A stretch of DNA of 58,471 bases from Thiohalocapsa sp964524185 (GCA_964524185.1 CAZGCI010000012.1:1-58471), one strand, 5' to 3'. Positions 18,712-27,669 are shown, counted from the first letter of the stretch. Translations and numbers: made by a program. The notes: generated from the sequence alone by a model not told the origin.

Positions 18712-20478
18712 ATGCGGCAGTGGAACCCTGATGAGCGACGTCGCAGCGCACTCCGCCACGCGCTGCCGCTGACGGCGCTGGTGCTGGTCTTCGGAAGCCT
18801 CCTCGGAGCGGCGCCGTTGTGGGCGGAGGGCGACGGTGAGGGCCCTGCTGCTGGCGCCGCCCCAGTAGCGGCCGATGTCTCTCTCGATGACGTAGCCGAC
18901 GACGCTGCCGGTGCGGCGCCCGCCGATGCGCCCACCGAGGCTTTGCCGCCGACCTTTGACGCCGCCGTTGCCGCGCTCGCCGATCGCTCCTTCACCATCA
19001 AGGAGCAGGCCGTCGCGGACATCGCCGCGAGCGGCAACCCCGGTGCTGTGGCGCTCCTAAAGGCATTGCTTGCCGGCAACCTCTACGTCCGCAAGCAAGA
19101 CGATCGCGTCGTCTTCGCCGCACGCGACGCTGACGGCTTTGCGCTCGCCGATGCGCTCACCGGTGATGATCTGGGCGGCGTTGGCCGCCGAGACGTCACC
19201 AAAATCACCGTCAACAATCGCATGCGCGGGTCCCTGCGGACGGCCATTGCCTCGCTCACCCTCGCCAATCCAGATCCGGCGTTACGCCTGTCGGCGGCAC
19301 GGCAGATGCTCGGCACCACCGACCCGGCGAGTCTCGCCGCGCTGGAAGCACAGCTCGCGGACGAGGACAATCCGCAGGTGCGCGAGGCGATGGCTTTGGC
19401 GCTGGCGGTCGCCGCACTCGCGTCCGATAGCTCGGCGGACCGGCTGGCCGCCGTCGAGGCCCTCGGCGGCAGCCTGTATCCGGAGGCGCGCAACGCCCTG
19501 GGTACACTCATCGCATCCGAGCAGGACCCGGCGGTGCTTGCCGCGGCCGAGGCGGCCCGCGCGGACATCCAGCGCCGGGTGCAGACCATGCGCCAGGTAG
19601 AGACGCTCTTCTTCGGGCTCAGCCTGGGCTCGGTGCTGGTGCTTGCCGCCATTGGGCTCGCGATTACCTTCGGCGTGATGGGCGTCATCAACATGGCCCA
19701 TGGCGAGCTGATCATGATCGGCGCCTACACCACCTACCTGGTGCAGCTCGCGATGCCTAACGCCATCGATTGGTCGCTGTTCGTGGCCATCCCAGCAGCC
19801 TTCGTCGTCACCGGCCTGTTCGGTGTCGCCATCGAGCGCAGCGTGATCCGCTTCCTGTACGGCCGTCCGCTGGAGACCTTGCTCGCCACATTCGGCATCA
19901 GTTTGATCCTGCAGCAGTTGGTGCGCACCACGATCTCGGCACAAAACGTGATTGTCGAGAACCCTAGCTGGATGAGCGGTTCACTGGCCATCAACCCAGC
20001 GCTGTCGCTGACGTACAACCGGCTCTTTATCCTGCTGTTTGCGCTGCTGGTGTTCTTTGCACTGCTCTTGATCTTGAAGCGCACGGCGCTGGGCTTGCAG
20101 GTGCGGGCCGTGGCGCAGAATCGTGCCATGGCGCGGGCCATGGGCGTGCGCTCGGCGCGGGTCGACGCGCTGACCTTCGGGCTCGGCGCCGGCGTCGCAG
20201 GTGTGGCAGGAGTGGCGCTGTCGCAGCTCACCAACGTCGGCCCGAACATGGGGCAGTCTTATATCATCGACTCCTTCATGGTGGTTGTCTTCGGCGGCGT
20301 AGGTAACCTGTGGGGCACGCTGGTGGGCGGACTCACATTGGGCGTAGCGAACAAGCTCATGGAGCCCTGGGTTGGCGCGGTCTTGGCCAAGATCCTCGTG
20401 CTGGTGTTCATCATTCTGTTCATTCAATGGCGCCCGCGCGGGCTGTTCCCGCAGCGCGGACGGGCAGCGGACGGATGA
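18712..20478 (+). CDS. urtB: UrtB, urea ABC transporter permease
   Basis: A LivH-like permease. ATG 18712 begins a signal peptide (LTALVLVFGSLLGAAPLWA), then a periplasmic Ala-rich region with HEAT-like helices (about residues 70-290), then the membrane domain from about residue 300 (LFFGLSLGSVLVLAAIGLAIT, GVINMAHGELIMIGAY). The long N-terminal soluble domain is characteristic of UrtB as opposed to LivH. At 588 residues it is rather long owing to an Ala/Asp-rich linker after the signal peptide. It lies 153 bases after urtA. Confidence 0.94.
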   Translation: MRQWNPDERRRSALRHALPLTALVLVFGSLLGAAPLWAEGDGEGPAAGAAPVAADVSLDDVADDAAGAAPADAPTEALPPTFDAAVAALADRSFTIKEQAVADIAASGNPGAVALLKALLAGNLYVRKQDDRVVFAARDADGFALADALTGDDLGGVGRRDVTKITVNNRMRGSLRTAIASLTLANPDPALRLSAARQMLGTTDPASLAALEAQLADEDNPQVREAMALALAVAALASDSSADRLAAVEALGGSLYPEARNALGTLIASEQDPAVLAAAEAARADIQRRVQTMRQVETLFFGLSLGSVLVLAAIGLAITFGVMGVINMAHGELIMIGAYTTYLVQLAMPNAIDWSLFVAIPAAFVVTGLFGVAIERSVIRFLYGRPLETLLATFGISLILQQLVRTTISAQNVIVENPSWMSGSLAINPALSLTYNRLFILLFALLVFFALLLILKRTALGLQVRAVAQNRAMARAMGVRSARVDALTFGLGAGVAGVAGVALSQLTNVGPNMGQSYIIDSFMVVVFGGVGNLWGTLVGGLTLGVANKLMEPWVGAVLAKILVLVFIILFIQWRPRGLFPQRGRAADG

Positions 20479-20599
20479 AGAGCGTGAATGACGGATTCCC
20501 GTCTAGGGGCTGGGCGCGATCGACCCGCAACCCTGGGGCGGATGATGGACTGACGTGGCTCGGGATGACTTTGCTGGCTTGAGTTGGAACGGGAGCGAA

Positions 20600-21718
20600 A
20601 TGGGTCCACTGACGCGTTTGAAGGTTGATACGGGCGGGCAGGTCATGCTCGGCGTACTGCTGCTCGTCGCCATCGCTGTGCCGGTGCTAAACCTGGCGGT
20701 GCCCGCGGACAACCCGTTGCACGTCAGCACCTACACGGTCACGCTGCTGGGCAAGTACCTGACCTATGCACTGCTGGCGTTGGCCGTGGACCTCGTCTGG
20801 GGCTATCTGGGTATCCTGAGCCTAGGTCACGGTGCCTTCTTTGCGCTCGGCGGCTACGCCATGGGCATGTACCTAATGCGGCAGATTGGCGACCGCGGCG
20901 TCTATGGCGACCCGGTGCTGCCGGACTTCATGGTCTTCCTGAACTGGCAGGAGCTGCCCTGGTTCTGGCTCGGCTTCGACATGTTCTGGTTCGCCGCCCT
21001 GATGGTGGTGCTGGTGCCGGGCGTGCTGGCATTCATCTTTGGCTGGCTTGCGTTCCGCTCGCGGGTCACCGGCGTGTACCTGTCCATCATCACCCAGGCG
21101 CTCACCTATGCCTTAATGCTTGCGTTCTTTCGCAACGAGCTGGGCTTCGGCGGCAACAATGGCCTGACGGACTTCAAAGATATCCTGGGCTTCACCTTGC
21201 AGGCGGACACAACGCGGGTGGCGCTCTTTGTGACCAGCGCGCTTGCGCTGGCACTCGGCTACCTCGCCTGTCGTTGGATCGTCACCTCAAAGCTCGGCCG
21301 GGTGGCGGTCGCCATACGCGATGCGGAGGCACGCACGCGCTTCATCGGTTATCGCGTCGACCGTATCAAAGTCGCCATCTGGACGTTTTCGGCCATGCTC
21401 GCGGGCATCGCCGGTGCGCTCTATGTGCCGCAAGTGGGCATCATCAACCCGGGCGAGTTTGCGCCCCTGAACAGCATCGAGTTGGTGGTTTGGGTGGCCG
21501 TTGGCGGACGCGCGACCTTGTATGGTGCCGTGGTCGGCGCTGTCGCCGTGAACTATGGCAAGACCTACTTCACCGCCGCCTTCCCGGAGGCCTGGCTTTT
21601 CGCACTGGGCGCGCTCTTCGTCCTCGTGACGTTGTTCCTGCCGCAGGGTATTGTCGGGTTGGTCCGGCAGCTGAAGCGTCGCCGGGGTAGCACCGCGGCG
21701 CAGGGCGCGGCGGTATAA
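20600..21718 (+). CDS. urtC: UrtC, urea ABC transporter permease
   Basis: A LivM-like permease, partner of UrtB. ATG 20600 has GGGAG 7 bases upstream and is preferred over the upstream in-frame GTG at 20555. Conserved segments include YLGILSLGHGAFFALGGYAMG and RDAEARTRFIGYRVDRIK (the loop that contacts the ATPase) and FAPLNSIELVVWVAVGGR. At 372 residues with about ten helices it is of family length. The stretch between urtC and urtD is unusual: instead of abutting urtD it holds two small genes. Confidence 0.94.
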   Translation: MGPLTRLKVDTGGQVMLGVLLLVAIAVPVLNLAVPADNPLHVSTYTVTLLGKYLTYALLALAVDLVWGYLGILSLGHGAFFALGGYAMGMYLMRQIGDRGVYGDPVLPDFMVFLNWQELPWFWLGFDMFWFAALMVVLVPGVLAFIFGWLAFRSRVTGVYLSIITQALTYALMLAFFRNELGFGGNNGLTDFKDILGFTLQADTTRVALFVTSALALALGYLACRWIVTSKLGRVAVAIRDAEARTRFIGYRVDRIKVAIWTFSAMLAGIAGALYVPQVGIINPGEFAPLNSIELVVWVAVGGRATLYGAVVGAVAVNYGKTYFTAAFPEAWLFALGALFVLVTLFLPQGIVGLVRQLKRRRGSTAAQGAAV

Positions 21719-21770
21719 GGCGATTGCCGGACACTTTGATACGAGATGACGCCGGCCGTTAGACGAAGGA

Positions 21771-21977
21771 GTGGCGCTTACCTTCAAGGAGCGCTGGCGG
21801 GAGCATGGCAAGCCAAGGGGGCGCCAGCGCGACGCCGAAGGCGGGCGTCGAGACAAGTCAGATGGTATGAACGTTGACAGAAATCGCCTTAGTGAGTCTA
21901 CGGCCCCCAGGCGCCGGGACCGCTGGTACGAGTTGATAGTGAAGCTGAAACAGCTGACGAAGGAGGTGAGCGCATGA
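21771..21977 (+). CDS. Small basic protein in the urt operon (up to 68 aa)
   Basis: Not recognised. The GTG at 21771 gives 68 residues, but GAAGGA abuts the start; ATG 21867 would give 36 residues. The C-terminal part, RRRDRWYELIVKLKQL, aligns with RRDRQFQFVVKAKG of the next small gene and RRDRTFDFMVKVKDL at the front of UrtD. This shared pattern is the main reason to believe it is coding. It overlaps the next gene in ATGA, so translation should be coupled. It is very rich in Arg/Lys with no membrane segment. A role in assembly or regulation of the transporter is a guess. Confidence 0.55.
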   Translation: MALTFKERWREHGKPRGRQRDAEGGRRDKSDGMNVDRNRLSESTAPRRRDRWYELIVKLKQLTKEVSA

Positions 21978-22141
21978 GCACGAAAGAGCATGAGCCGCGG
22001 ACCCTGCTGCGCCGGGACCGCGCCTTCGATTTCAGGAGCCAGCGACAGACCTGGCAACAGTTCAGGGAGTCCATCCGCCGGGACCGCCAGTTCCAGTTCG
22101 TCGTGAAGGCGAAGGGGCGCAAGCAGGAGGACGGCGTTTGA
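21974..22141 (+). CDS. Small basic protein, paralogue of the UrtD N-terminal extension (55 aa)
   Basis: Preceded by AAGGAGGTGA, a full-strength ribosome binding site, 4 bases before ATG 21974. The protein carries LLRRDRAFDF (residues 10-19) and QFRESIRRDRQFQFVVKAKG, which match LLGRDRVFDF and QFKESMRRDRTFDFMVKVKD in UrtD position for position, so the two arose by duplication. Its stop overlaps the TTG start of urtD (TTGA). It is predicted to be helical and strongly charged, without Cys or a membrane segment. No known family comes to mind. Function unknown; the tight coupling implies action with UrtD. Confidence 0.75.
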   Translation: MSTKEHEPRTLLRRDRAFDFRSQRQTWQQFRESIRRDRQFQFVVKAKGRKQEDGV

Positions 22142-23037
22142 GCCCGGCCGGAGACGACAGACCCGACCTGCTGGGCCGGGACCGGGTCTTTGATTTCGGC
22201 CCCCAGCAGCGCGCGTTGCGGCAGTTCAAGGAGTCCATGCGACGGGACCGCACGTTTGACTTCATGGTCAAGGTGAAGGACCTGAAGCTTGACGTGAGCC
22301 ACGGCCCGATCCTGTACATCGAGGATCTCAACGTCAGTTTCGACGGCTTCAAGGCCATCAATCACCTGAACTTCTACGTCGACGCCGGGGAGCTCCGTTG
22401 CGTCATCGGTGCCAATGGTGCCGGCAAGACAACGATGATGGATATCATCACCGGCAAGACCAGGCCTGACACCGGCAGCGTCTATTTCGGCCAGAAGATC
22501 AATCTACTCAAGCTCACCGAGCCAGAGATTGCGGAAATTGGCATCGGCCGCAAATTCCAAAAGCCCACCGTGTTCGAGCACCATAGCGTGTTCGAAAACC
22601 TGGAATTGGCCATGGCGGGGAATAAGGGGGTCTTCCCAACTCTGCTGGCGACGCTCACCAGCGTGCAGCGTGAGCGCATCGATGAGGTCCTCGGCATCAT
22701 TGGCCTCGGTGAGCATGCCCATCGCAGCGCGGGCGCCCTGTCGCACGGGCAGAAGCAATGGCTCGAAATCGGCATGCTGCTGATGCAGGACCCGCTATTG
22801 CTCTTGGTGGACGAGCCGGTGGCGGGGATGACCCACCAGGAGATGGATCGAACCGCGGAGCTGCTCCTGTCGCTGCAGGGCCAACACTCCATCATCGTCG
22901 TCGAGCACGATATGGACTTTGTGCGGTCCATCGCGAAGCGGGTTACGGTGCTGCACCAGGGCACCGTGTTGGCGGAGGGCAGCATGGATCAGGTGCAAAA
23001 CGACCCACGAGTGATGGAGGTCTACCTCGGCGAATAG
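22138..23037 (+). CDS. urtD: UrtD, urea ABC transporter ATPase with an N-terminal extension
   Basis: A LivG-like ATPase. Walker A is GANGAGKT (residues 91-98), the signature LSHGQKQWLE, and Walker B LLLLVDEPVAGM. The core begins near residue 55 at HGPILYIEDLNVSFDGFKA. The first ~50 residues repeat the small upstream protein (LLGRDRVFDF, RRDRTFDFMVK). The start is TTG 22138 with GGAGG 6 bases upstream, overlapping the previous stop. A second possible start is ATG 22237 (residue 34), which has AAGGAG 4 bases upstream and would remove half of the extension. Either way the ATPase is complete. Confidence 0.93.
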   Translation: MSPAGDDRPDLLGRDRVFDFGPQQRALRQFKESMRRDRTFDFMVKVKDLKLDVSHGPILYIEDLNVSFDGFKAINHLNFYVDAGELRCVIGANGAGKTTMMDIITGKTRPDTGSVYFGQKINLLKLTEPEIAEIGIGRKFQKPTVFEHHSVFENLELAMAGNKGVFPTLLATLTSVQRERIDEVLGIIGLGEHAHRSAGALSHGQKQWLEIGMLLMQDPLLLLVDEPVAGMTHQEMDRTAELLLSLQGQHSIIVVEHDMDFVRSIAKRVTVLHQGTVLAEGSMDQVQNDPRVMEVYLGE

Positions 23038-23139
23038 AGGGGAGACGCTGGCCCCGATCCGGGCGGCGTTGACCAGATCCTCGGCGACCATTTTTCATTT
23101 GGATTGGGTCTCCGAACCGGCAAATTCGGGCGATGAGTT

Positions 23140-23835
23140 GTGCTTGCCATTACTGATCTGAACCAATACTACGGCGAAAGCCACACCCTCTGGGACCTCG
23201 ACGTCGACGTGCCGGCGGGGAAGTGCACTTGCGTCATGGGCCGCAACGGCGTTGGCAAAACCACGCTGATGCAATGCATCATGGGGCTATTACCGCTGCG
23301 CAGCGGTCATGTGGAGTTCCTGGGGAGCGACATCGCCCGGCTGCCGGCGGAGCGCCGTGCCGCACTCGGCATCGGCTATGTGCCGCAGGGCCGGCAGATC
23401 TTCCCGCTGCTCACGGTGCAAGAGAATCTGGAAATCGGCCTGCCGGCGCGCGCTGACGGCAAGCGTGAGGTGCCCGGGTACATCTTTGAGCTCTTCCCGG
23501 TGCTCAAGGACATGCTGCGCCGGCGCGGCGGTGACCTCTCTGGTGGGCAACAGCAGCAGCTTGCCATTGGCCGCGCACTGGTCATCGATCCCAAGCTCCT
23601 GATCCTCGACGAGCCCACGGAGGGCATCCAGCCCAACATCGTGCATGAGATCGGCGACATCATCCGCCGGCTGATGGAAGATTTAGGGCTCACCGTGCTG
23701 CTAGTGGAACAAAAACTCCCCTTCGCTCGGCGCGTTGCGGACCGCTTCGTGATCTTGGACCGCGGCCGGCTCGTCGCCGCTGGGCCCATGGGCGAGCTGG
23801 GCGACGAGCTGGTAAAGCAATATCTAACGGTCTAA
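23140..23835 (+). CDS. urtE: UrtE, urea ABC transporter ATPase
   Basis: A LivF-like ATPase, last gene of the operon. Walker A is GRNGVGKT (about residues 34-41), the signature DLSGGQQQQLAIGRAL, Walker B LLILDEPTEGI, and the switch region VLLVEQK. UrtE proteins typically have the DEPTEGIQPNIV segment seen here. The start is GTG 23140 with only a weak site upstream, and the gap to urtD is 102 bases. It ends 14 bases from the convergent nifS stop, with no terminator visible between. Confidence 0.94.
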   Translation: MLAITDLNQYYGESHTLWDLDVDVPAGKCTCVMGRNGVGKTTLMQCIMGLLPLRSGHVEFLGSDIARLPAERRAALGIGYVPQGRQIFPLLTVQENLEIGLPARADGKREVPGYIFELFPVLKDMLRRRGGDLSGGQQQQLAIGRALVIDPKLLILDEPTEGIQPNIVHEIGDIIRRLMEDLGLTVLLVEQKLPFARRVADRFVILDRGRLVAAGPMGELGDELVKQYLTV

Positions 23836-23849
23836 GTCTCAGTGTGAAC

Positions 23850-25088
23850 TCAGGCGTAGGCGGGCTGAAAGGCCTGCTCATGCTCCGCCACGGGCGCATT
23901 GGCAGCGGCGTCCCAATAGGGCGAGAGCTGACGCAGCCGCGCGACGATGGGCGGGACCGCCTCGATGACGCGGTCGATCTCGTCTGAGGTGTTGTAGCGC
24001 GACAGCGAGAAGCGTGTGGTGCCGTGCGCGGCGGTGAAGGGGATGTCCATGGCCCGCATGACGTGACTCGGCTCAAGGGAGCCCGACGTGCAGGCGGAGC
24101 CGCTGGAGGCCGCGATGCCGAGCTTGTTCAACAGCAGCAGAATGGCCTCGCCCTCGATGTACTCGAAGGCAATGTTGCAGGTGTTCGGCAGCCGATTGGA
24201 CGGATCCCCGGTGACGAAGCAGCTCGGCACCGCGTCCAGGATGCCGTGCTCCAGACGGTCCCGCAGCCTGCGCACCTGGGTCTTTTCCGCATCCATATGC
24301 GCCAGCGCCAGCTCGCAGGCCTTACCCAGGCCGACGATGGAAGCACTGTTCTCGGTGCCGGCGCGTCGGCCGCGCTCTTGGTGACCGCCGCGCAGCAGCG
24401 GGCGAAAGCGGGTGCCTCGACGGAGATAGAGCACGCCGATGCCTTTGGGGGCATGTAGCTTGTGGCCGGATAGCGACAGCATGTCGATGGCGGTGCGCTT
24501 GAGATCGATGGGCACCTTACCCACCGCCTGAACCGCGTCGGTGTGGAACATGACGCCGGCGGAGCGGGCTAGCTCGGCCATCTCCTCCACCGGGAACAGC
24601 GTGCCGGTCTCGTTGTTGGCCCACATCACCGAGACGATGGCGACCTGGCTCGACAATGCGTCGAGATACTGCTGCATGTCGAGCCGGCCCTTCTTGTCCA
24701 CCGTCAGGTAGTGGACGCGGTAGCCTTCCTTCTCCAGGTGCTCACAGAGCGACAGCACCGCCGGATGCTCGACCACCGTGGTGATGATTTCGCGCCGTTG
24801 CGGTTGGGCCCTGAGGGCCGAGAGGATGGCGGTGGAGTCTGACTCGGTGCCGCAGGAGGTGAACACCACCTCCGAGTCCAATTCCGCCCCCAACAAGGCC
24901 TGCACCTGTTGGCGCGCGGTCTTGATGGCACGGCCGACGCGGTCGCCAAATTGGTGCATGGAGGACGGGTTGCCGAACTGCTCGGTAAAAAAGGGCAGCA
25001 TGGCCGACAGCACCTCGGGGTCGACCATGGTGGTGGCGTTGTTGTCCAAATAGATGCCCGGGGCCGGCGCGGCAGCTTGTGGCGGCAT
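23850..25088 (-). CDS. nifS: NifS cysteine desulfurase
   Basis: A PLP enzyme that supplies sulfur for nitrogenase Fe-S cluster assembly. The PLP Lys is K210 in SLSGHKLHAPKG, and the active-site Cys is C333 in SSGSACTSGSLEPSHV, the NifS/IscS class I loop. ATG 25088 has GGAGAG 8 bases upstream and gives 412 residues. Its pairing with a full three-domain NifU, rather than IscU/HscBA, identifies it as NifS rather than IscS. Transcribed after nifU, 112 bases downstream. Confidence 0.92.
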   Translation of the reverse strand: MPPQAAAPAPGIYLDNNATTMVDPEVLSAMLPFFTEQFGNPSSMHQFGDRVGRAIKTARQQVQALLGAELDSEVVFTSCGTESDSTAILSALRAQPQRREIITTVVEHPAVLSLCEHLEKEGYRVHYLTVDKKGRLDMQQYLDALSSQVAIVSVMWANNETGTLFPVEEMAELARSAGVMFHTDAVQAVGKVPIDLKRTAIDMLSLSGHKLHAPKGIGVLYLRRGTRFRPLLRGGHQERGRRAGTENSASIVGLGKACELALAHMDAEKTQVRRLRDRLEHGILDAVPSCFVTGDPSNRLPNTCNIAFEYIEGEAILLLLNKLGIAASSGSACTSGSLEPSHVMRAMDIPFTAAHGTTRFSLSRYNTSDEIDRVIEAVPPIVARLRQLSPYWDAAANAPVAEHEQAFQPAYA

Positions 25089-25200
25089 GATAGGTCTCTC
25101 CTGCTGGGCTTGTTTGGTAACGTGTTTAGGTCCGCTGCGACGCCGGCAAGGCCGAGGACTGGGTCCGAAGAGCAGGGTCGGCGCCGGCGCGGTGGCACGC

Positions 25201-26100
25201 TCAGGCCGGGGCACCTCGGCCCGCGGCCCTCGGCGCTGGACCCTTTGGCGCCGGCAGTACCCGCACGAACTCACCCAGATCCTCGACGATCCGCTGCTGA
25301 ATCCCCTCCAGCGTCGTCGACGCCATCTGGCAGCCCGAACAGGCGCCGGTCATGTTGACGTACACGTTCTTTCCATCGACGTCCACCAGTTCCACGTCCC
25401 CATGGTCGCGTTGTAGATTCGGACGGATGGCCTCGATGGCATGCTCGATGCGGCGGATACGGGCCAAGTTGCCGAGCTTCGCCCGACCTACCGGCGGTGG
25501 TGCCGTGGCGTTGGGGTCGAAGGCCTTGCCCTGCTCGGTGAGCACGCGTGTGAGAATTTCCTCGATGCCCTCGTGGCAGGCGGAGCAGCCACCGCCGGCC
25601 TTGGTGTAATTGGTGACCTCTTCGACGGTGCTGAGGCCATTACCGCGGATGGTGTCCTCGATCAGCACGGCATCGACGGCGAAGCACTTGCAGATCAGGG
25701 CGCCTTCTTCGTGGTCGTCCTTCCAAACCTCGCCACGGTAGTTGGCGACCGCCGCCTGCAGCGCTTCTCGACCCATGACGGAGCAGTGCATCTTCTCGGG
25801 CGGGAGGCCCTCGAGGAAGTCGGCGATATCCTGATTGCTGATGAGGAGGGCGTCGTCGACGCTCATGCCCTTGATCATCTCGGTCAGCGCGGAGCTGGAC
25901 GCGATGGCGGAGCCGCAGCCGAAGGTCTGGAAGCCCGCCTCGAGGATGGTGTCGGTGGCCGGGTCCACCTTCAGGGTGAGACGCAGGGCGTCCCCGCAGG
26001 ACAGGGAGCCCACTTCACCGATGGCGTTCGCATCCGCGACGGCGCCGGCGTTGCGCGGGTTGAAGAAGTGCTCTTTGACGGTTTCGGAATAGTCCCACAT
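25201..26100 (-). CDS. nifU: NifU Fe-S cluster scaffold, three-domain form
   Basis: An IscU-like N-terminal scaffold with C35, C62 and C106, a central [2Fe-2S] domain with C137, C139, C172 and C175, and a C-terminal Nfu domain with CSGC (C254, C257). The first seven positions are the same as those known for Azotobacter vinelandii NifU, a sign of a fully conserved nitrogen-fixation type protein. At 299 residues it is of family length. It assembles clusters with NifS for nitrogenase. A sigma-54 promoter and a NifA site lie upstream. No other nif gene is in the window. Confidence 0.94.
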   Translation of the reverse strand: MWDYSETVKEHFFNPRNAGAVADANAIGEVGSLSCGDALRLTLKVDPATDTILEAGFQTFGCGSAIASSSALTEMIKGMSVDDALLISNQDIADFLEGLPPEKMHCSVMGREALQAAVANYRGEVWKDDHEEGALICKCFAVDAVLIEDTIRGNGLSTVEEVTNYTKAGGGCSACHEGIEEILTRVLTEQGKAFDPNATAPPPVGRAKLGNLARIRRIEHAIEAIRPNLQRDHGDVELVDVDGKNVYVNMTGACSGCQMASTTLEGIQQRIVEDLGEFVRVLPAPKGPAPRAAGRGAPA

Positions 26101-26242
26101 GGCTCGACTCCCGTGGCGGGAAAGGGTTGGATCACGCGGCGCGTTTCGTGTCTGCGCCCTTGGGACCTGCAACTGTCAGGTACCGTAACACTGACGCATG
26201 GCGGGCGTGCCCAGATTGACAAATCTCATAAAACTAGCTCGA

Positions 26243-26258
26243 TGCAAGCATCATGCCA
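26243..26258 (-). promoter_or_regulatory. Predicted sigma-54 promoter of nifUS
   Basis: On the minus strand the sequence reads TGGCATGATGCTTGCA, a one-mismatch match to TGGCACG-N4-TTGCA with the GG and GC doublets correctly spaced. Transcription should start near 26231, about 130 bases before nifU. Together with the NifA site upstream it accounts for most of the signal in the 382-base gap 26101-26482. Confidence 0.78.
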
Positions 26259-26325
26259 GTGTGGGATTCGACTCTAAACGATTGCATTGGAAGGTTTTCG
26301 CGCCTCTCCTTCCCCGGCGGTCCAT

Positions 26326-26341
26326 TGTTGGTAAGCCGACA
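26326..26341 (-). promoter_or_regulatory. Predicted NifA upstream activator sequence
   Basis: TGTTGGTAAGCCGACA fits the NifA consensus TGT-N10-ACA exactly and lies about 70 bases upstream of the -24 element of the sigma-54 promoter, on the same side as the promoter. The motif is short, so the spacing and context carry the weight. Confidence 0.65.
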
Positions 26342-26482
26342 CGATTGCAGTTTCAGGGGCGGAAAGGGCACGTCAACTCGCCGGCTGGCGCTGCCCTGCG
26401 CGTCAGGCATCGGGGTAGGCGCGTAACGGAGCGCTTGCATGCGGGGCGCGCGCCGGCTCCTGCGGCGCCCCGTGCGGTCGGG

Positions 26483-27553
26483 TCAGAGCTGGGGCCGCGG
26501 CGTGTCGGCCGTTTCGACCGGTAGGATGGGGTATTCAACCTTCGGCTGCTCGCCGGTCAGGGTTGTCAGGAAGGCCGCGATGTTGGTGACCTCGTCTTCG
26601 GTGAGCTCGGTGCCAAGCTGCGCGCTGCCCATTACGGCGACGGCTTGCTCCAGATCCCAGATCTGGCCGGAGTGAAAATATGGCGCGGTGAGTGCGATGT
26701 TGCGCAGCGGCGCGGCGCGGAACACGTACTCGTCGGAGGCCGTGTCGGTTACTTCGAAGCGACCCTTGTCCTCCGGCGGCAGGATGTCGGCGCCAGGGCG
26801 CTTGATCAGGCCGAACGGATAGTAGTTCTGGCCGCCGAGGTTGATGCCGCTGTGGCAGGCGGCGCAGCCCTTGTCGATAAAGAGGCCGAGGCCCGCCTTC
26901 TGCTCGTCGGTCAGTGCATTGTCGTTGCCCTCGAGGAACTGATCAAAGCGTGCGTTGGGCGTCACCAGCGTGACCTCGAATGCCTCGATGGCCTTGGCCA
27001 TATTGTCGAACGTCACCGGATCTGCCTCGCCTGGGAAGGCGCCGGTGAAGTGGTCCACGCACTCGGGCATGCTCTTCAGCGTGATGACGACGTTCTCGGG
27101 CTTATTTGCCATCTCGACGCCGGCCTGTATCGGGCCCTTGGCCTGGGCCTTCAGATCTTCGGCGCGGCCATCCCAGAATTGGGCGACGTTGAACACGGCG
27201 TTTAGCACCGTCGGCGCATTGCGCGGACCGGTCTGCCAGCCGTGGCCGACGGAGGTCGGCAGGCTGTCGTCGCCGCCTGTGCCGAGGTTGTGACAGGTGT
27301 TGCAGGAGATGACGCCAGAGGCCGACAGCCGCGGGTCGAAGAACAGCATCTTGCCCAGTTCGATCTTCTCGCGCGTCACCGGGTTGTCGGTGACCGCTTG
27401 CAGGCCGAAGGGCACGGGCTCCAGGCCGGCGGCCTTGGCCTTATCGCGGAGCGCGGCGTCGTCGGCCTGGACGGACACGGCGCTGAGCACGAGGGCAGGC
27501 GTGATCAGGGCAATGGCTAGGTGGCGCAGCGGGCTGGCTGTGGCGGTGTTCAT
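26483..27553 (-). CDS. Di-heme cytochrome c peroxidase family protein (CcpA/MauG type)
   Basis: A signal peptide ends near residue 30 (SAVSVQA), followed by two c-type heme sites, CNTCH (84-88) and CAACH (230-234), and the family segments GKMLFFDPRLSASG and RNAPTVLNAVFN. At 356 residues it matches bacterial di-heme peroxidases that reduce hydrogen peroxide in the periplasm with electrons from small cytochromes. ATG 27553 was chosen because the signal peptide starts there; a GGAGG lies 12 bases upstream, a long spacing. It is downstream of, and on the same strand as, the unknown gene 27670-29205. Confidence 0.9.
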   Translation of the reverse strand: MNTATASPLRHLAIALITPALVLSAVSVQADDAALRDKAKAAGLEPVPFGLQAVTDNPVTREKIELGKMLFFDPRLSASGVISCNTCHNLGTGGDDSLPTSVGHGWQTGPRNAPTVLNAVFNVAQFWDGRAEDLKAQAKGPIQAGVEMANKPENVVITLKSMPECVDHFTGAFPGEADPVTFDNMAKAIEAFEVTLVTPNARFDQFLEGNDNALTDEQKAGLGLFIDKGCAACHSGINLGGQNYYPFGLIKRPGADILPPEDKGRFEVTDTASDEYVFRAAPLRNIALTAPYFHSGQIWDLEQAVAVMGSAQLGTELTEDEVTNIAAFLTTLTGEQPKVEYPILPVETADTPRPQL

Positions 27554-27669
27554 TGGCTTTTCATGCCTCCGGATTGCTGGTGGTGATCGCGGAGCCCCGA
27601 GCCTAGCCCGCAACAGGGTCGTGCACGTTGCCCTGGCTCAGCAAAATTGCCGAGCCAGCGGAGCGGCGG

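Noticed and set aside
24024..24458. Open frame on the plus strand within nifS
   Set aside because: Overlaps the NifS catalytic region on the other strand and has no independent support.
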